61,707 nucleotides of DNA from Clostridia bacterium. GTDB taxonomy: Bacteria; Bacillota; Clostridia; Christensenellales; Aristaeellaceae. Of this stretch, positions 20,459-29,301 are shown piece by piece. Numbering within the stretch: the stretch's first letter is position 1; each line of letters starts with the position of its first letter. The stretch is from assembly GCA_017470145.1 (NCBI GenBank), contig JAFUFB010000024.1:1-61707 (forward strand), given 5' to 3'. Position numbers and translations under genes: made by a program. The notes beneath the pieces are model-generated. The model made no database searches, was not told where the DNA came from, and saw nothing but the letters and a program-made list of their open reading frames with translations.

Positions 20459-21867
20459 TATCCGATCGCCCCCTTCATTTCAATCCGAATCAGGTTGTTC
20501 ATCTCTACCGCGTATTCCAGCGGCAGCTCCTTGCTGACGTTTTCCGCGAATCCGCTGACGATCAGCGCCCGGGCCTCCTCTTCGCTGACGCCCCGACTCA
20601 TCAGGTAGAACACCGCCTCGTCGGAGATGCGCCCGATGCGGGCTTCGTGCCCGATGTCGGCCTGACTGGTCCGCACATCCATGGCGGGAATCGTGTCCGA
20701 CCGGGAAACGTCGTCCACCATCAGGCTTTGGCAGCTGACGGCGGATTTGCTGTTTTCCGCCTTCGGATTCACCACCACCGCGCTGCGGAAGGTGCTGATG
20801 CCCCCGTCCTTAGAGATGCTGCGGGTGTTGACATAGCTGGAAGTATCCGGCGCGTTGTGCACCACCTTGCATCCCGTGTCCAGGTTCTGGCCCTTGCCCG
20901 CGAAGGTGACGCCGGTAAACTCGCTCCGGGCCCCCTTCCCGTTCAGCACGCTCATGGGATACAAATAGCTGACATGGCTGCCGAAGCTGCCGGAAATCCA
21001 TTCCACCTTGCCGCCCTCTTCTACTCGGGCCCGTTTGGTGTTCAGGTTGTACATATTCTTGGACCAGTTTTCGATGGTGGAATAGCGCAGGGTCGCGTTC
21101 TTCGCCACGAAGAGCTCCACGCAGCCCGCGTGCAGGTTGGCCACGTTGTATTTCGGCGCGCTGCATCCCTCAATGAAGTGCAGGTATGCCCCTTCCTCCA
21201 CGATGATCAGCGTGTGTTCAAACTGGCCGGCCCCCGCCGCGTTCAGCCGGAAATAGCTCTGCAGCGGAATTTCGACGCTGACGCCTCTGGGCACATACAC
21301 GAAGCTGCCGCCGCTCCAGACCGCTCCGTGCAGCGCCGCGAATTTATGATCCGTCGGGGGCACCAGCTTCATGAAATGCTCGTGGATCATGTCGCCGTAT
21401 TCCCCATGGAGGGCGCTTTCGATGTCCGTATATACGACGCCCAGCTTCGCCACATCCTCCCGGATGTTGTGATACACAACCTCCGAGTCATACTGGGCGC
21501 CCACCCCTGCCAGGGAGGCCCGCTCCGCCTTGGGGATGCCCAGCCGATCAAAGGTGTTCCGGATGTCGTCCGGCACATCCTCCCATCGGGTGTTCATCCG
21601 CTGGGCGTTGGGGCGCACATAGGTGGCGATATGGTCCATATCCAGCCCTTCGATGGAGGGGCCCCAGTCCGGCATGGCCGTCTGGTTGAAAATCTCCAGG
21701 CTCTTCAGCCGGAATTCCCGCATCCATTCCGGGTCGTTTTTCTCTTCCGAGATCTGCTGTACAATCTCCTTCGTCAGGCCGTCGATCCGGTAGCTGTCCC
21801 GATCCTCGTATCGAAAATCGTAAAACGCCCGGTTAACGTCCTGCACCTGGGTCTTTTCGTCCGTCAT
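20458..21867 (-). CDS. sufB: Fe-S cluster scaffold protein SufB
   Basis: 469 residues, full length. Typical blocks: FRLKSLEIF, the YVPRGVSVEIPLQSYFRLN stretch, FIEGCSAPKYNVANLHAGCVELFV, and the C-terminal HEARIGRISDEAVFYLMSRG. Main scaffold for cluster assembly together with SufC and SufD. ATGA overlap with sufC. Confidence 0.97.
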   Translation of the reverse strand: MTDEKTQVQDVNRAFYDFRYEDRDSYRIDGLTKEIVQQISEEKNDPEWMREFRLKSLEIFNQTAMPDWGPSIEGLDMDHIATYVRPNAQRMNTRWEDVPDDIRNTFDRLGIPKAERASLAGVGAQYDSEVVYHNIREDVAKLGVVYTDIESALHGEYGDMIHEHFMKLVPPTDHKFAALHGAVWSGGSFVYVPRGVSVEIPLQSYFRLNAAGAGQFEHTLIIVEEGAYLHFIEGCSAPKYNVANLHAGCVELFVAKNATLRYSTIENWSKNMYNLNTKRARVEEGGKVEWISGSFGSHVSYLYPMSVLNGKGARSEFTGVTFAGKGQNLDTGCKVVHNAPDTSSYVNTRSISKDGGISTFRSAVVVNPKAENSKSAVSCQSLMVDDVSRSDTIPAMDVRTSQADIGHEARIGRISDEAVFYLMSRGVSEEEARALIVSGFAENVSKELPLEYAVEMNNLIRIEMKGAIG

Positions 21868-22616
21868 CCTTCGTTCACCTCAAACCGGCTGAAGCCATCC
21901 CGGCTGATCTCCTCGATCAGCTCCGGTCCACCTTCTTTCACGATGCGCCCGCTGACCAGCACGTGCACCCGGTCCACCTTCAGGGCGGAGAGGATGGCCG
22001 CGTTGTGGGTAATAATCAGCAGGCTGGCCTTTTCATTCTTCCGGAATTCCTCCACCCCGCGGCTCACGGTACGCACCGCGTCCACGTCCAGGCCGGAATC
22101 CGTCTCGTCCAGAATGGCCAGGCTGGGCTTCAGCAGCAGCATCTGCAGAATCTCCGCCTTTTTCTTTTCCCCGCCGGAGAAGCCCACGTTCAGATCCCGC
22201 TCGCCATAGCTCTCGTCCATGCTCAGGGCGGCCAGCGTCTCCTTCACTTCCTTGTGGAAAACCCAGGGGCGCAGCTTCTCCCCCTTACCCTGCTCGATGG
22301 CCGTGCGGATAAAGTTTTCCAGGCTGATGCCCGGCACCTCTACCGGGTTCTGGAAGCTGAGAAAAAGCCCCGCGCCCGCCCGCTGGCTGACGCTCTTTTC
22401 CAGCAAATTCTCCCCTTTGAAGGACACTTCGCCCCCCAGTATCGTATATCTCGGATCCCCCATCAGGGCGCCGGCCAGGGTGGATTTCCCCGCGCCGTTC
22501 GGCCCCATCAGCACATGGGTTTCTCCTTCGCCAATCTCCAGATCCACGCCCCGCAGGATCTCCTTTTCCTCCGCCGCCGCGCGCAGCCCGGAAACTGAAA
22601 GCAAACTGTTCGCCAT
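21864..22616 (-). CDS. sufC: Fe-S assembly ATPase SufC
   Basis: 250 residues. ABC-type ATPase with Walker A GPNGAGKST, signature GFSGGEKKKAEILQML and Walker B LAILDETDSGLD. AGGAGG lies 11 bases before the ATG. First gene of the operon; order sufC-sufB-sufD-sufS-sufU differs from the Bacillus sufCDSUB order. Confidence 0.97.
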   Translation of the reverse strand: MANSLLSVSGLRAAAEEKEILRGVDLEIGEGETHVLMGPNGAGKSTLAGALMGDPRYTILGGEVSFKGENLLEKSVSQRAGAGLFLSFQNPVEVPGISLENFIRTAIEQGKGEKLRPWVFHKEVKETLAALSMDESYGERDLNVGFSGGEKKKAEILQMLLLKPSLAILDETDSGLDVDAVRTVSRGVEEFRKNEKASLLIITHNAAILSALKVDRVHVLVSGRIVKEGGPELIEEISRDGFSRFEVNEG

Positions 22617-22663
22617 TGCAATAACTTCCTCCTAAAAACATACCAGTTAAATAGGCAATGGAC

Positions 22664-22692
22664 ATCATATCACGAAATGGCGGCCATGACAA
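22664..22692 (-). promoter_or_regulatory. Promoter of the suf operon
   Basis: On the minus strand TTGTCA (22687-22692), 17-base spacer, TATGAT (22664-22669), about 40 bases upstream of the sufC ribosome site. No Rrf2/IscR-like palindrome is obvious. Confidence 0.7.
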
Positions 22693-22878
22693 GGCGAATT
22701 GACGAAAAAAGGTAAATATGATACCTTTAAAAGGAAGGAAATCAAAGCCTCCCTGCCAGGAGGGCGGTGGAAGAAAACCACTGAAAGCGGTCCGCCGCGT
22801 GAAATGCTTTCCCGCGGCTTCCTGGCCTTCCGCGCTGCTTTTGCGGCACCATCTTCAGAAGCGAGGTCAAAAACACAG

Positions 22879-23625
22879 ATGACTCACTCGATCTCCATTG
22901 CCGAAAATCTATCCGCCATTCAGTCCAGAATCGGCGCCGCCTGCGAAAGGGCTGGCCGTTCTCCCCAGGAGGTGCGTCTCATCGCCGTCAGCAAAACCAA
23001 GCCCTTCTCCGCCGTCCAGGCCGCCCAGGCTGCGGGCATGGTGGATTTTGGCGAAAATTATGTGCAGGAGCTGACGGAGAAAATCCATGCCTGGCAGGCC
23101 CTGCCCCCGCAGGCTCAGCAGCCTGTCCGCTGGCATATGATCGGCCATCTGCAAAAGAATAAGGTGAAGTATCTGATTGGCAACGTCGCCTTGATTCATT
23201 CCGTGGACTCTTTGACCCTGGCGGAGTGCATTGAAAAGGAAGCGGCCAAGCAGGATACGTTAATGAATATTCTCCTGGAGATCAACGCCGCGGCCGAGGA
23301 AAGCAAATGGGGCTTCTCCCTGGCCGAAGCCATGGACGCCGCCCGCGCGGTCGCTTCCCTGCCGCATCTGCGGCTCCAGGGGCTGATGACCTCCGCGCCC
23401 TTTACGGAGGATCCGGAAAGCAATCGGCCCTATTTCCGTTCCATGAAGGAGCTCTCCCGGGAGATGCATTCCCAGGGCCTGTTCTCCCTCGGTTTGGAGC
23501 CTTTTCCCTTCCCCATTCTCTCCATGGGCATGTCTGGAGATTTCGAAGTCGCCATCGAGGAGGGCGCTACCATGGTCCGCGTCGGCACCAGCATCTTCGG
23601 CACCAGGGATTATTCCTCCAAATGA
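22879..23625 (+). CDS. PLP homeostasis protein (YggS/YlmE family)
   Basis: 248 residues from ATG 22879 (MTHSISIAENLSAIQSRI), with GAGGT upstream; an open frame continues 60 codons further but the added residues are unlike the family. PLP-lysine in LIAVSKTKP, then DFGENYVQE, WHMIGHLQKNK, and the C-terminal LSMGMSGDFEVAIEEGATMVRVGTSIFG... block. The family binds PLP without catalysis and buffers the vitamin B6 pool. In many Bacillota it precedes sepF and ylm genes; here it stands alone, back to back with suf. Confidence 0.94.
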   Translation: MTHSISIAENLSAIQSRIGAACERAGRSPQEVRLIAVSKTKPFSAVQAAQAAGMVDFGENYVQELTEKIHAWQALPPQAQQPVRWHMIGHLQKNKVKYLIGNVALIHSVDSLTLAECIEKEAAKQDTLMNILLEINAAAEESKWGFSLAEAMDAARAVASLPHLRLQGLMTSAPFTEDPESNRPYFRSMKELSREMHSQGLFSLGLEPFPFPILSMGMSGDFEVAIEEGATMVRVGTSIFGTRDYSSK

Positions 23626-23652
23626 CCCCCGCTTCTTGTTAAAAACATATCC

Positions 23653-23901
23653 TCATTTTTCCTTGGATTCCCGCCAGAGGCTTAGAATCAAGGAGATCAG
23701 GAACATAGGGAAGCCGATGATCCCGGCCGGAATCCACCAATCGACGCAAAAATGCAGAAAGGCTTCCCAGGTATAATCTACGCGGAACCTGCTGCGGAAC
23801 ACCTCTGGATTGCGGGAGGTCATGAGCCCGATGGCAAAAACAGCGATGAGCATAAAGCCCACGAAGATGAACACAGTGGCTGATTTATGATCCTTACGCA
23901 T
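23653..23901 (-). CDS. Small membrane protein with two predicted helices
   Basis: 82 residues, with AGGAGAGGG just upstream of ATG 23901. Two hydrophobic segments (about residues 9-29 and 55-77) flank a polar loop (TSRNPEVFRSRFRVDYTWEAF). No family recognised. It has its own promoter, so it is probably a genuine gene. Confidence 0.6.
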   Translation of the reverse strand: MRKDHKSATVFIFVGFMLIAVFAIGLMTSRNPEVFRSRFRVDYTWEAFLHFCVDWWIPAGIIGFPMFLISLILSLWRESKEK

Positions 23902-23977
23902 GGCATTCCCTCTCCTGGCATGAAACTGTGATTGTTCAAAAGGAAGATTCTTCCGCGTTCACTTTGAACCGCGATTA

Positions 23978-24006
23978 AGGTAGCACAGTCTATCGCTCCC
24001 TGTCAA
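23978..24006 (-). promoter_or_regulatory. Possible promoter of the small membrane protein
   Basis: On the minus strand a perfect TTGACA (24001-24006) with a 17-base spacer to CTACCT (23978-23983), a poor -10. The next AG-rich ribosome site is about 65 bases downstream. Confidence 0.4.
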
Positions 24007-24007
24007 C

Positions 24008-24040
24008 GAAAAAAAACGGGAAGCTCCCGCTTCCCGAAAA
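24008..24040 (-). terminator. Terminator after the ECF S-component gene
   Basis: CGGGAAGC / GCTTCCCG stem with a 4-base loop; on the minus strand it is followed by a run of seven T. Confidence 0.88.
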
Positions 24041-24111
24041 ACATATTTCGTTGATAACCGTTCAGTCCTGCGAAGGGATGTTTCACTCCCGCGCGCTTAC
24101 GACTGAACAGC

Positions 24112-24681
24112 TCACTTTCCAATTACGCCCAGCTTGTGCAGCGGCTGGTGCAGCGCGCTCATCAGGATGGGCGCGGCAATGGTCGCAAACGCTGCGTTGA
24201 TCGAGGACGCGGGCAGCTTGCTCAGCAGGGAGGCCACTGCTCCGTCGCTGGTCAGCCCCTTTACGGTAATGCCCATCACATAGGTTTTCAGCATGTACAG
24301 CGCCACATAGGTCACCGCCCCGGCCAGCGCGCCCACCACCTGCAGCACATAATCCTTCTGCTCCAGCTTGCTCTTCCGAATGGCCTTGAAGCTGATCAGC
24401 CCAGCCACCAGCGCGATGGCGCCCTTGGAAACCAGCGTAATCAGCCCCTCCAGGCCGTATCCCGCGATCAGGTCATACAGAAAATTGCCCAATCCCGCGG
24501 TCACAAATCCGGCCCAGGGACCAAGAATAAACCCGCACAGCACGCACAGCGCGTTGCTGATGGCAATCTGGGATCCCAGGAAAGGAAATCGAATATAATT
24601 TGCCACGAAGGCCAGGGCCGTCATCAGCCCGTAGGCCGTCAGCCGATAGGTCTTGCTGGTCGTAAGCGATCTGGTACTCAT
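24112..24681 (-). CDS. ECF transporter S component
   Basis: 189 residues, about five or six hydrophobic helices, with the N-terminal pattern TAYGLMTALAFVANYIRFPFLGSQIAISNALCVL and GPWAGFVTAGLGNFLYDLIAGYG that marks substrate-binding S subunits. It would capture a micronutrient and dock on a shared EcfAAT module, which is not in this window. The substrate cannot be read from sequence and no riboswitch is apparent in its short leader. Confidence 0.85.
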   Translation of the reverse strand: MSTRSLTTSKTYRLTAYGLMTALAFVANYIRFPFLGSQIAISNALCVLCGFILGPWAGFVTAGLGNFLYDLIAGYGLEGLITLVSKGAIALVAGLISFKAIRKSKLEQKDYVLQVVGALAGAVTYVALYMLKTYVMGITVKGLTSDGAVASLLSKLPASSINAAFATIAAPILMSALHQPLHKLGVIGK

Positions 24682-24717
24682 GTTTACGCAACTCCTTTCA
24701 CCCTTCAGGTTGGGAGC

Positions 24718-24746
24718 ATTATACGCCGGATATGGTCATCTGAAAA
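24718..24746 (-). promoter_or_regulatory. Promoter of the ECF S-component gene
   Basis: On the minus strand TTTTCA (24741-24746), 17-base spacer, perfect TATAAT (24718-24723). AAGGAG follows before the ATG. Confidence 0.65.
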
Positions 24747-24829
24747 TGATCAGAACAGAAGTTTTTTATATAACCAGTTTGATTCATCCCACTTTCCCAT
24801 TTCGCTCAGCATTCTTTTTGCTTTTGTAA

Positions 24830-24862
24830 AAGAACACCGGCGCGTCTTGCGCCGGTGTTCTT
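24830..24862 (-). terminator. Terminator after the amino-acid ABC operon
   Basis: Perfect 14-bp stem (24830-24843 with 24849-24862) around GTCTT, starting 6 bases beyond the ATPase stop on the minus strand. T-rich on both sides. Confidence 0.88.
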
Positions 24863-24867
24863 GGTTT

Positions 24868-25590
24868 TTATAGCACCTTGTTGAGAAATTCCTTCGTCCG
24901 GGCCTGCTGCGGGTTGCCGAAAATTTGTTCCGGCGTCCCCTGCTCCAGAATCTTGCCGCCATCCAGGAACAGCACCCGATCCGCCACCTCCCGGGCGAAG
25001 CCCATCTCATGGGTAACGCAGACCATGGTCATGCCGCTGTTGGCCAGCTCCCGCATGACGTCCAGCACCTCCCCGACCATCTCCGGGTCCAGGGCGGAGG
25101 TGGGCTCGTCGAAGAGCATTACCTCCGGATCCATGCATAGCGCCCGCACGATGGCCACCCGCTGCTTCTGGCCGCCAGAGAGCTGCGCCGGGTATCCGTT
25201 AGCCTTGTCCTCCAGCCCGACTCTCTTCAGCAGCTCCATGGCCTTCTTTTCCGCCTCCGCCTTGCTCAGATGCCCTGTGCGGACCGGCGCCAGCGTCAGG
25301 TTTTTCAATATCGTCATGTTGGGGAACAGATTAAAGTGCTGAAAAACCATGCCCATCCGCTGGCGCATCTTATCGATATCCGTCTTGGCGTCGGTCATGG
25401 ATACGCCGTCGAACAGAATCTCTCCGCTGGTGGGAATCTCCAGCAGGTTCAGGCAACGCAGAAAGGTAGATTTCCCGCTGCCGGAGGGGCCGATGAACAC
25501 AACGCATTCGCCCTTCTCTACCTCCAGGTCTACGCCCTTCAGCACTTCCAGCCCTTCGAAGTTTTTCTTTAAATCCTTAACGACGATCAC
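24868..25590 (-). CDS. Polar amino-acid ABC transporter, ATP-binding protein
   Basis: 240 residues from GTG 25590 ([20 protein letters not shown]), chosen because AGGAGG lies 10 bases upstream. Walker [10 protein letters not shown], signature [15 protein letters not shown], Walker [13 protein letters not shown], and the switch histidine in [17 protein letters not shown]. GlnQ/HisP class. Its start overlaps the permease end by 14 bases. Confidence 0.95.
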   Translation of the reverse strand: MIVVKDLKKNFEGLEVLKGVDLEVEKGECVVFIGPSGSGKSTFLRCLNLLEIPTSGEILFDGVSMTDAKTDIDKMRQRMGMVFQHFNLFPNMTILKNLTLAPVRTGHLSKAEAEKKAMELLKRVGLEDKANGYPAQLSGGQKQRVAIVRALCMDPEVMLFDEPTSALDPEMVGEVLDVMRELANSGMTMVCVTHEMGFAREVADRVLFLDGGKILEQGTPEQIFGNPQQARTKEFLNKVL

Positions 25591-26341
25591 TTGCCCGCAG
25601 CCTCCTCTCAAAAATCCCCAGCAGCCAGGTGAAGATCATGACCAGAATCAGATAGATCACCGCGGCGCCGATGTAGGGGAACATGGCTTCATAGGTCCGG
25701 CTGACGATGCCCTTCGCGGCGTACAGCAGCTCCTGCCCGCCGATGACGGAAATCAGGCTGGTGTCCTTCAGCAGCACGATGAACTCGTTGCCCAGGGCCG
25801 GCAAAATGCTCTTGATGGCCTGGGGCACGACGATAAACCGCATGGTGTCCACATAATTGAGCCCCAGGCTGCGGCCGGCTTCCATCTGCCCCTGATCCAC
25901 CGCCATAAGGCCGCCCCGGATGATCTCCGCTGTATAAGCGCCGGAGTTGATGCCCAGGGTCAGGGCGCCAATGAGGGAAAATTCCCGGCTGCTGGAGAAG
26001 ATGACAAAGCCCATAATCAGCAGCTGAACCATCATGGGCGTCCCGCGAATCACAGTTACATAGACCTTAAAGATCGCGTTCAGCACGCCCAGCACGGGAT
26101 TCTTGTGTCCCGGGCGCTGCTGGTCATGGGCGGTGCGAACCACCGCCACCAGCACGCCCAGCGCGATGCCCAAAATCAAGGCCAGCACCGTAACATACAG
26201 GGTGGTCCCCACGCCGTTCAGGTATTGCTGCCAGCGGTTCTTCTCGATGAAGGCCTGGTAAAAATAGACGTAGAATCTTTGCCAGCCGCTGACCGGGTCT
26301 CCCGCCATGATCAGCGCTTTCCATGCGGTATAGTTTTCCAA
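25577..26341 (-). CDS. Polar amino-acid ABC transporter, permease
   Basis: 254 residues, HisM/GlnP-type with about five helices and the EAA-type loop ([29 protein letters not shown]). The first 35 residues are an extra polar segment before helix one. A single permease suggests a homodimeric channel. It is preceded by an intra-operon terminator that should lower its expression relative to the binding protein. Confidence 0.94.
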   Translation of the reverse strand: MENYTAWKALIMAGDPVSGWQRFYVYFYQAFIEKNRWQQYLNGVGTTLYVTVLALILGIALGVLVAVVRTAHDQQRPGHKNPVLGVLNAIFKVYVTVIRGTPMMVQLLIMGFVIFSSSREFSLIGALTLGINSGAYTAEIIRGGLMAVDQGQMEAGRSLGLNYVDTMRFIVVPQAIKSILPALGNEFIVLLKDTSLISVIGGQELLYAAKGIVSRTYEAMFPYIGAAVIYLILVMIFTWLLGIFERRLRASDRR

Positions 26342-26379
26342 AAAGGATTCCTCCTTGATCGTTTGTCCGTTATACGCGG

Positions 26380-26408
26380 AAAAACGGGCGGCTTTTTACA
26401 CCGCCCGT
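26380..26408 (-). terminator. Intra-operon terminator between binding protein and permease
   Basis: ACGGGCGG / CCGCCCGT stem; on the minus strand followed by TTTTCC. Probably partial, allowing excess binding protein over membrane parts. Confidence 0.75.
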
Positions 26409-26422
26409 TCAACGTACCGGTA

Positions 26423-27169
26423 TTATTCGTTGTACTTCAGGATCAGGGCTTCCACCGTTCCGTCTTCCTTCAGGTCAGCCAGCACAGCGTTGATGGCTTC
26501 CACCAGAGCGGTGTTCCCCTTGTTGACGCCGAAGGCGAAGCTTTCGGGCTCGTAGGAGGTGGGCTGAATGCCCAGGCCAGGAATCTGCTTCACGTAGGCA
26601 TTGCCCACTGCGTCGTCCAGCAGCACGCAGTCCACCTGACCATTTTGCAGCGCCTGGAAGGCCAGAGAATAGGTCTCGTACTTGGTCACGTTCGCGCCAT
26701 AATCATCCTCGGCGTAGATCTGACCGGTGGTGCCGCTCTGAACGCCAATGATCACGTCCTTCAGCTGATCCTCCGTCACCGCGCCGTCCTTGCTGACGAT
26801 GGCCTGGGTGATGGTGGTGTAAGAATCGGTGAAATCGTAAATCAGCTTCCGCTCTTCTGTCACCGTAACGCCGGAAACCACCGCATCGGTCTTGGCGCCC
26901 TGGTCCACCCGGGCCGCCAACAGCGCGCCGTCGAAGTCCATGGCAACAGCTTCCGCTTCCAGGCCGATCTTTTCCATAATCAGGGCGATCAGCTCCGGCT
27001 CGATGCCGATGATGTTGTCGTCGTCATCCCGATACTCAAAGGGCGGGAAATCGGGGCTGGTAGAATAAAGGAACTTGCCCGCTTCGATGGTCTGAATCCC
27101 TTCCGCGCAGGCCGCCGCCAGGCTCAGAACCATGCACAGGGCCAACAGGCTCGCAATCAGCTTTTTCAT
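26423..27169 (-). CDS. Polar amino-acid ABC transporter, substrate-binding protein
   Basis: 248 residues. Signal peptide MKKLIASLLALCMVLSLAAAC; the AAAC could be a weak lipobox. SBP family 3 blocks: FPPFEYRDDDDNIIGIEPELIALI, the RKLIYDFTDSY hinge region and GVQSGTTGQIYAEDDYG. GGAGG lies 10 bases before the ATG. Specificity is unknown. First gene of the three-gene operon. Confidence 0.94.
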   Translation of the reverse strand: MKKLIASLLALCMVLSLAAACAEGIQTIEAGKFLYSTSPDFPPFEYRDDDDNIIGIEPELIALIMEKIGLEAEAVAMDFDGALLAARVDQGAKTDAVVSGVTVTEERKLIYDFTDSYTTITQAIVSKDGAVTEDQLKDVIIGVQSGTTGQIYAEDDYGANVTKYETYSLAFQALQNGQVDCVLLDDAVGNAYVKQIPGLGIQPTSYEPESFAFGVNKGNTALVEAINAVLADLKEDGTVEALILKYNE

Positions 27170-27235
27170 TCTTCGTCATCCTCCATTTAGTGCTTATTCT
27201 CCCCTCCCGAAGGGCTCTCCGAAAGGATTGGCGCA

Positions 27236-27264
27236 AGTATAGCACTGGGAAACCCCCTTGTCAA
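27236..27264 (-). promoter_or_regulatory. Promoter of the amino-acid ABC operon
   Basis: On the minus strand a perfect TTGACA (27259-27264), 17-base spacer, TATACT (27236-27241). Palindromic sites lie immediately upstream (27274-27337). Confidence 0.8.
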
Positions 27265-27273
27265 TAGAATAAT

Positions 27274-27337
27274 TGCATTTTTATGCATGAAATTTTGCAT
27301 TTATTGTATATATACAAATAATTTTGCATAAATGCAA
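27274..27337 (-). promoter_or_regulatory. Cluster of TTGCAT/ATGCAA palindromes upstream of the ABC promoter
   Basis: Three related inverted repeats: TGCAT-4 bases-ATGCA (27274-27287), TTGTAT-2-ATACAA (27304-27317) and TTGCAT-2-ATGCAA (27324-27337). They begin about 10 bases upstream of the -35 box. Presumed operator for a dimeric amino-acid-responsive regulator; an ArgR-like protein is one possibility by resemblance to TGAAT/ATTCA boxes. Confidence 0.55.
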
Positions 27338-27340
27338 CGT

Positions 27341-27382
27341 AAAAACAGGCCTCCTTCTCCCTTTGGGGGAGAAAGAGGCCTC
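27341..27382 (-). terminator. Terminator after typA
   Basis: Long stem AGGCCTC...TCTCCC paired with GGGAGA...GAGGCCT; on the minus strand followed by GTTTTTAC, about 10 bases past the typA stop. Confidence 0.88.
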
Positions 27383-27391
27383 GTTGCTTTC

Positions 27392-29218
27392 TTATCCTTC
27401 CGTGTTATGGCTCCGCGCCTTAGCCCGCAACTGGTGGTCCAGCTGCCGTTTGCGCATCCGCAGGTGCTGGGGGGTAATCTCCAGCAGCTCGTCATCGTCG
27501 ATAAACTCCAGGCACTCTTCCAGCGTCAGGGGATGGACGGAGATCAGCCGCATGGCGTCCTCCGAGGCGGAGGCGTTTCGCATGTTGGTTACATGCTTGG
27601 CCTTGCAAACGTTGACCACCAGATCCCCCGGCCGGGCGTTCTGGCCACAGATCATGCCGGCATAGACGTTCTCTCCCGCGCCGATGAACAGGCTGCCCCG
27701 CTCCTGGCTGTAGAATAGGCCATAGCTGGTGGTCACCCCGGTTTCGAAACAGATCAGCGCCCCAGCGTTCCGGTGCGGGATGTCCCCCTTCACGGGCTCG
27801 TACCGTTCGAACACGGAGCTCATGATGCCCTCGCCCCGGGTATCCGTCATAAACTCGCTGCGATAGCCGAAAAGCCCCCGGGAGGGTACCAGGAATTCCA
27901 TCCGTACCCGGTCCGTGCCGCTCATTTCCACCAGCGTGCCCCGGCGGCGGCCAATCTTTTCAATCACCGCACCAGCGCTGGCCTGGGGGGTATCCACCAC
28001 CAGCCGCTCGATGGGCTCGCATTTCGCGCCGTCAATGGTCTTGAAGATAACCTGGGGCTTGGAAACCGCGAACTCGTATCCCTGGCGGCGCATGTTTTCA
28101 ATCAGGATGGAAAGATGCAGCTCGCCCCGGCCGCACACCTCGAAAGCGTCCGTGCTCTGGGTGTCATTGACCCGCAGGCTCACGTCCGTCTGCAGCTCCC
28201 GCATCAGCCGGGCCCGCAGATGCCGGCTGGTGACGTACTGTCCTTCCCGGCCGGCGAAGGGACTATCGTTGACGGAGAAGGTCATGGTCACGGTGGGCTC
28301 GCTGATCTTTACGAAGGGCAGCCCCTCCACGCAGTCGGGGTCGCACACCGTGTCTCCGATGGAGATATCCTCCGCGCCATACAGGGCCACGATGTCTCCC
28401 ATGCCCACCTCCGGGGCGTTGACCCGCTTCAGCCCGTCATACTGGAACAGGCCCCCCAGCCGCCATACGGGGCTGGTGACGCCGGTTTCCAGGTTGGTAT
28501 GCACCACGTTCATGCCTTCCGTGAACTTGCCCCGCACCACGCGGCCCACGCCGATGCGGCCCACGTATTCGGAGTAATCGATGGTGGAAATCAACACCTG
28601 GGCCGGGCCCTCCGCATCCCCTTCCGGCGCCGGAATGTACTTCAGAATGGCGTCAAACAAGGGCCGCAGATCCTCTCCCGGCTGCTCCAGGTCCAGGGTT
28701 GCCGTGCCCTTCCGAGCGGAAACATACAGGATGGGATTTTCAATGGTGGTCTCGTCTGCCTCCAGGTCGATCAGCAGATCCAGAATCTCGTTCACAACCT
28801 CGTCGCACCGGGCGTCGGGCCGGTCCACCTTGTTGATGACGATCAGCACCTTCAGCTTCAGTTCCAGCGCCTTCCGCAGCACGAAGCGGGTCTGGGGCAT
28901 GGGGCCTTCAAAGCTGTCCACCAGCAACAGCACGCCATCCACCATTTTCAGCACCCGCTCCACCTCGCCGCCAAAGTCCGCGTGGCCGGGGGTGTCCACG
29001 ATGTTGATCTTCGTCTTGCCGTAATGCACGGCGGTGTTCTTGCTCAGGATGGTGATGCCCCGCTCCCGCTCCAGGTCGTTGGAGTCCATGACCCGGTCCA
29101 CAGTCTGCTGGTTTTCCCGATAAACGCCGCCCTGCTTCAGCATCTGGTCCACCAGGGTGGTCTTGCCATGGTCTACGTGTGCGATGATTGCGATGTTCCG
29201 AATATCTTCCCGAACCAT
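27392..29218 (-). CDS. typA: Ribosome-associated GTPase TypA/BipA
   Basis: 608 residues from ATG 29218 (MVREDIRNIAIIAHVDHGKTT), the normal family length; the frame stays open 50 codons further but the extra sequence is low complexity. G1 AHVDHGKTT, switch II DTPGHADFGGEVERV, G4 NKVDRPDA, and TypA-specific C-terminal GERGSLF-like and PQHLRMRKRQLDH. A translational GTPase of 50S assembly and stress adaptation. It follows prfC by 83 bases. Confidence 0.96.
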   Translation of the reverse strand: MVREDIRNIAIIAHVDHGKTTLVDQMLKQGGVYRENQQTVDRVMDSNDLERERGITILSKNTAVHYGKTKINIVDTPGHADFGGEVERVLKMVDGVLLLVDSFEGPMPQTRFVLRKALELKLKVLIVINKVDRPDARCDEVVNEILDLLIDLEADETTIENPILYVSARKGTATLDLEQPGEDLRPLFDAILKYIPAPEGDAEGPAQVLISTIDYSEYVGRIGVGRVVRGKFTEGMNVVHTNLETGVTSPVWRLGGLFQYDGLKRVNAPEVGMGDIVALYGAEDISIGDTVCDPDCVEGLPFVKISEPTVTMTFSVNDSPFAGREGQYVTSRHLRARLMRELQTDVSLRVNDTQSTDAFEVCGRGELHLSILIENMRRQGYEFAVSKPQVIFKTIDGAKCEPIERLVVDTPQASAGAVIEKIGRRRGTLVEMSGTDRVRMEFLVPSRGLFGYRSEFMTDTRGEGIMSSVFERYEPVKGDIPHRNAGALICFETGVTTSYGLFYSQERGSLFIGAGENVYAGMICGQNARPGDLVVNVCKAKHVTNMRNASASEDAMRLISVHPLTLEECLEFIDDDELLEITPQHLRMRKRQLDHQLRAKARSHNTEG

Positions 29219-29301
29219 TTTTCTTCTCTTCTTCCTTCCTCTTCTTGCCTTCCATGCCGGCCTGAACTGTCCGGCCCGCGCCCATCCATCTATTTGCCTT
29301 T

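Noticed and set aside
20452-22209. 585-codon plus frame opposite sufB/sufC
   Set aside because: Shadow of well-conserved minus-strand suf genes; no domain recognised.
22699-22722. TTGACG and TATGAT on plus upstream of yggS as a promoter
   Set aside because: Spacer is only 12 bases, too short for a sigma-A promoter.
25349-27190. 613-codon plus frame opposite the amino-acid ABC genes
   Set aside because: Antisense of recognised permease and binding protein.
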